In this document: positions 31,414-33,262 of the stretch, one piece after another
Numbering within the stretch: the first letter of the stretch is position 1
How the letters are laid out: each line of letters begins with the position of its first letter
NCBI GenBank assembly: GCA_003332265.1
Contig: QPGA01000043.1
Coordinates: forward strand, 1-33,262
Reading direction: 5' to 3'
DNA length: 33,262 nt
Source of the DNA: Candidatus Accumulibacter meliphilus
Lineage (GTDB): Bacteria; Pseudomonadota; Gammaproteobacteria; Burkholderiales; Rhodocyclaceae
Translations under genes and position numbers: made by a program
The notes under the pieces: generated by a model
Databases searched by the model: none
What the model saw: only the letters and a program-made list of their open reading frames with translations
What the model was told of the DNA's origin: nothing

Positions 31414-32787
31414 TCAATGAGGTGATACCTGTTTCCCGTCGTCACCATTGACCGGGAACACCCAGCTTACCCGTCCCGTCTTGATCAGCTCGCGGCCCGG
31501 CTCTCCCAACTGCTTGCCATAACGGATCAATTCGATCAGATCGGAACTGACCTCCGGACTGGTCGTGAAGTAGGAATGCCCGAACCGGTCTGTGCGCTCG
31601 CCTTCGTAGGAGATCAGGTCGATGCGTCCGGTCATCTCGAAGTGGCGCTGAATAGGCTCGGGGATGTCCTCGGGGCGCAGTTGGCCGACTCTGTGGCGGC
31701 TGCGGAACAAGAGCTGGGAGACACGCAGCGCCCGGTCCTCGGGCGACGCATAGATGGTCAAGCGGCCCTTCAGCACGCGCGGTATTCGCCCCTCCGACCA
31801 CACCGTAGCCAGATCCGGGTCCGAAAGATAACTGGTGATCTCCTGCCCGGCGATGTCCACGTCGATGTCCGGTGAGAGCAGCACCAGGTTGTCGATCTTG
31901 GTCAGATCGGCCGGTTCCTTGCCGGCGGCCAGGGCCTCGTTCGCCAGTTCGCGCACGGCCCTCAGGGTCAGGGCCGTGCCACGGCTATGGGCCAGGATCT
32001 GCAGTCCTTCCACCCCGGGAGTCGTCGCCAGCATGCGGATGCTCTTCTTGAGATGCTCGACCGCGTACTCGGCGGACTCGGTGGTGGTGGTGTAGGAGGT
32101 CAGGAAGTTTCCGCGTGACGAGGCGGGCCAGGTGAAGAAGGTGCATACCTGCTCCCGGCCCAGGAAGTGGCACAGCTCGGCGGCGGTGTAGGCGGCGGTG
32201 GCAAAGGTCTCGTTGAAGCCGTGCACGTAGAGCAGGATCTCTTTCTTGGGAGCTTGCGCGAGCCGGCGCTGGACCTCGTCCTGAAAAGCGGCCTTGCTTT
32301 CGAAGTGGCGCGCGAGCTCGGCACGGTCGCGCAGGATCTTCCCGCCGGGGCCCCTGGAAATCTGATACGGCTCCCGAGGGAAGGCCCCCAGCTCCTGTAC
32401 CTGGCCCAGCTCCAGATTGACCTCACGCGTACGCTCGGCGAGCTGGCTCTGCTCGCGCAAGGTCTCCCAGTCCAGCGCCGGCACCACCCGCACCAGAGCC
32501 GTGCCGTAGGCGATGCGCCGGCCGCGTTCCTGGCCGTAGGGCAAGGGACCTGCGTCTTTGCCTTGTTCGGCAATCTCGGCGGCTGTCGGTGGGGCACGGT
32601 CGGTGATGAACAGCAGGTCCACGTCCGGGCTCTGCCGGGCCGCCGGGGATGGATCGAAAACGGGCTGGCGGTCCGGACGCTGGTACAGGGTCGGGGTCGG
32701 CATCAGTTGGCGTGCGCTGGTGGCGCAGCCGCCGATCAGGAGGGCGGACAGGACTGTGGCGAGCGTTCTGACGAGTATCTGTCGCAT
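31414..32787 (-). CDS. DUF900-like alpha/beta hydrolase lipoprotein
   Basis: A 457-residue protein with a lipobox signal (LLIGGCATS, Cys at about 21). A stretch near VDLLFITDRAPPTA, typical of DUF900 proteins, leads to the alpha/beta hydrolase fold: YVHGFNETFATAAYTAAEL near the oxyanion region, FFTWPASSRGN, and the nucleophile elbow AHSRGT with Ser at the centre. LVLLSPDIDVDIA fits the acid strand, and the His is probably in the DRFGHSYF segment. Such proteins are putative esterases or lipases of unknown substrate, anchored in the outer or inner membrane. The next gene, DUF4105, follows after 87 bp. Confidence 0.88.
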   Translation of the reverse strand: MRQILVRTLATVLSALLIGGCATSARQLMPTPTLYQRPDRQPVFDPSPAARQSPDVDLLFITDRAPPTAAEIAEQGKDAGPLPYGQERGRRIAYGTALVRVVPALDWETLREQSQLAERTREVNLELGQVQELGAFPREPYQISRGPGGKILRDRAELARHFESKAAFQDEVQRRLAQAPKKEILLYVHGFNETFATAAYTAAELCHFLGREQVCTFFTWPASSRGNFLTSYTTTTESAEYAVEHLKKSIRMLATTPGVEGLQILAHSRGTALTLRAVRELANEALAAGKEPADLTKIDNLVLLSPDIDVDIAGQEITSYLSDPDLATVWSEGRIPRVLKGRLTIYASPEDRALRVSQLLFRSRHRVGQLRPEDIPEPIQRHFEMTGRIDLISYEGERTDRFGHSYFTTSPEVSSDLIELIRYGKQLGEPGRELIKTGRVSWVFPVNGDDGKQVSPH

Positions 32788-32947
32788 GTTGTTGGGAGCT
32801 GAAATCTGTGGCGAGGGTGAGCGTGCATGTTACCTCAAGGGTTTGGCGATGGCTTTGCCGGTGGGCAATCGCAGCCCTTCTCGGTTCGTGGCTAGCAGCA
32901 AAAAGTTCTATGCTTCGCTCTTGCGCTCTGCCGTCTGGAATCGAAAC

Positions 32948-33133
32948 ATGCTGATCGGCACTGCGAGCCACCGTTTTTTCCGCCGCTTTGCGTTGTGCCA
33001 GCTCGGGGTGATGCTGCTGTTGTCGGCGCTGCTGATCCCGGCAATGGCCGCGGAAGCCCCGCGGCTTGACCCTCTGACGCAGGCGCAAACGGCACTTGAT
33101 CAAATCGAGATCCGGGGCGGCGTCAGGTCTTGA
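32948..33133 (+). pseudogene. Truncated exported protein, cut by a hairpin repeat
   Basis: An ORF of 61 residues: a signal peptide (VMLLLSALLIPAMAAE), then PRLDPLTQAQTALDQIE, which looks like the start of a mature helical domain. The last six residues and the stop codon at 33131-33133 are encoded by the hairpin repeat at 33122-33165. That suggests the repeat landed in a longer gene and ended its frame. The original family is not recognisable from so little; a membrane-channel N-terminus is possible but unproven. Confidence 0.45.
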
Positions 33134-33165
33134 CGTTTGCCCAAGGCACGGGGAAAGACCTGACC
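33122..33165 (+). repeat. Long imperfect hairpin repeat, copy 2
   Basis: TCAGGTCTTG, a TTTGCCC arm, AAGGCAC, GGGGAAAGACC, then TGACC. It shares nearly all its bases with the copy at 9561-9607, including the central GGCACGGGGAAAGACCTGACC-type half, and lies in the same orientation. Confidence 0.7.
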
Positions 33166-33166
33166 G

Positions 33167-33262
33167 TTCGCAGTAACAGCAGTAAGTCTAGCGGGTTGAA
33201 GTCCCGTCTGGGGAGTTGTCCGTACGCCCCGGTAGCATGAGGAAGCGGCGTCGTGGTGACAC
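33167..33262 (+). other. Possible 5' end of a group II intron (partial)
   Basis: The stretch has no open gene. Features such as AGTCTAGCGGGTTGAAGT followed by CCCGTCTGGGG, then CGCCCCGGTAGCATGAGGAAG, resemble the structured 5' region of bacterial group II introns by pattern memory only. The window ends before any reverse transcriptase could be seen. Confidence 0.3.

Overview
This window looks like a piece of a high-GC betaproteobacterial chromosome, most likely a Rhodocyclales member close to Candidatus Accumulibacter or Dechloromonas. That placement is inferred from gene content: a PEP-CTERM protein, a Sec-exported (clade II) nosZ with nosB/nosG/nosH, a fused nirDL, and abundant small intergenic repeats. 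No rRNA, tRNA or CRISPR array was seen.

Layout. (1) 1-1970: the end of an unrecognised reading frame, tandem REP-like repeats, a PEP-CTERM protein and a 159-bp element with terminal inverted repeats. (2) 1973-9422: a tight five-gene locus: DUF3467 protein, GAF plus HlyD-type adaptor, PqqD-like/M50 protease/HlyD fusion, short SecA-like ATPase, and a second HlyD-type adaptor. This is the best candidate for a poorly described system. It reads as a dedicated protein or peptide export and processing machine whose substrate is unknown. (3) 9423-10589: mostly non-coding, with a long imperfect hairpin repeat and a LexA-like box ahead of a 56-residue ORF. (4) 10590-12239, minus strand: a copper-delivery set (PCuAC chaperone, SCO protein, small anchored protein), divergent from nosZ. 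(5) 12523-23552: the nitrous oxide reductase cluster nosZ, c-type cytochrome, diheme cytochrome c4, nosB, nosD, nosG, nosH, nosF, nosL, nosY and a TlpA-like thioredoxin. FNR/DNR-type boxes lie before nosZ (one mismatch) and before the diheme cytochrome (perfect). (6) 23821-26947: heme d1 genes nirF, nirDL, nirG, nirH. nirS, nirE, nirJ and nirN are not present here. (7) 27002-32787, minus strand: AsmA-like protein, fabI-type enoyl-ACP reductase, DUF4105 membrane protein, and a lipoprotein alpha/beta hydrolase. (8) The right end holds a short exported-protein fragment cut off by a hairpin repeat, then sequence that may begin a group II intron.

How they fit together. NosZ reduces N2O in the periplasm. 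The PCuAC/SCO proteins, NosL and the NosDFY transporter probably serve its copper centres. NosB, NosG, NosH and the two cytochromes probably carry electrons to it, in place of the NosR used by clade I systems. The nir genes supply steps of heme d1 synthesis for a cd1 nitrite reductase encoded elsewhere. The 1973-9422 locus appears functionally independent of denitrification.

All coordinates were read by eye. Family assignments rest on recognisable motifs and were not checked by database search.
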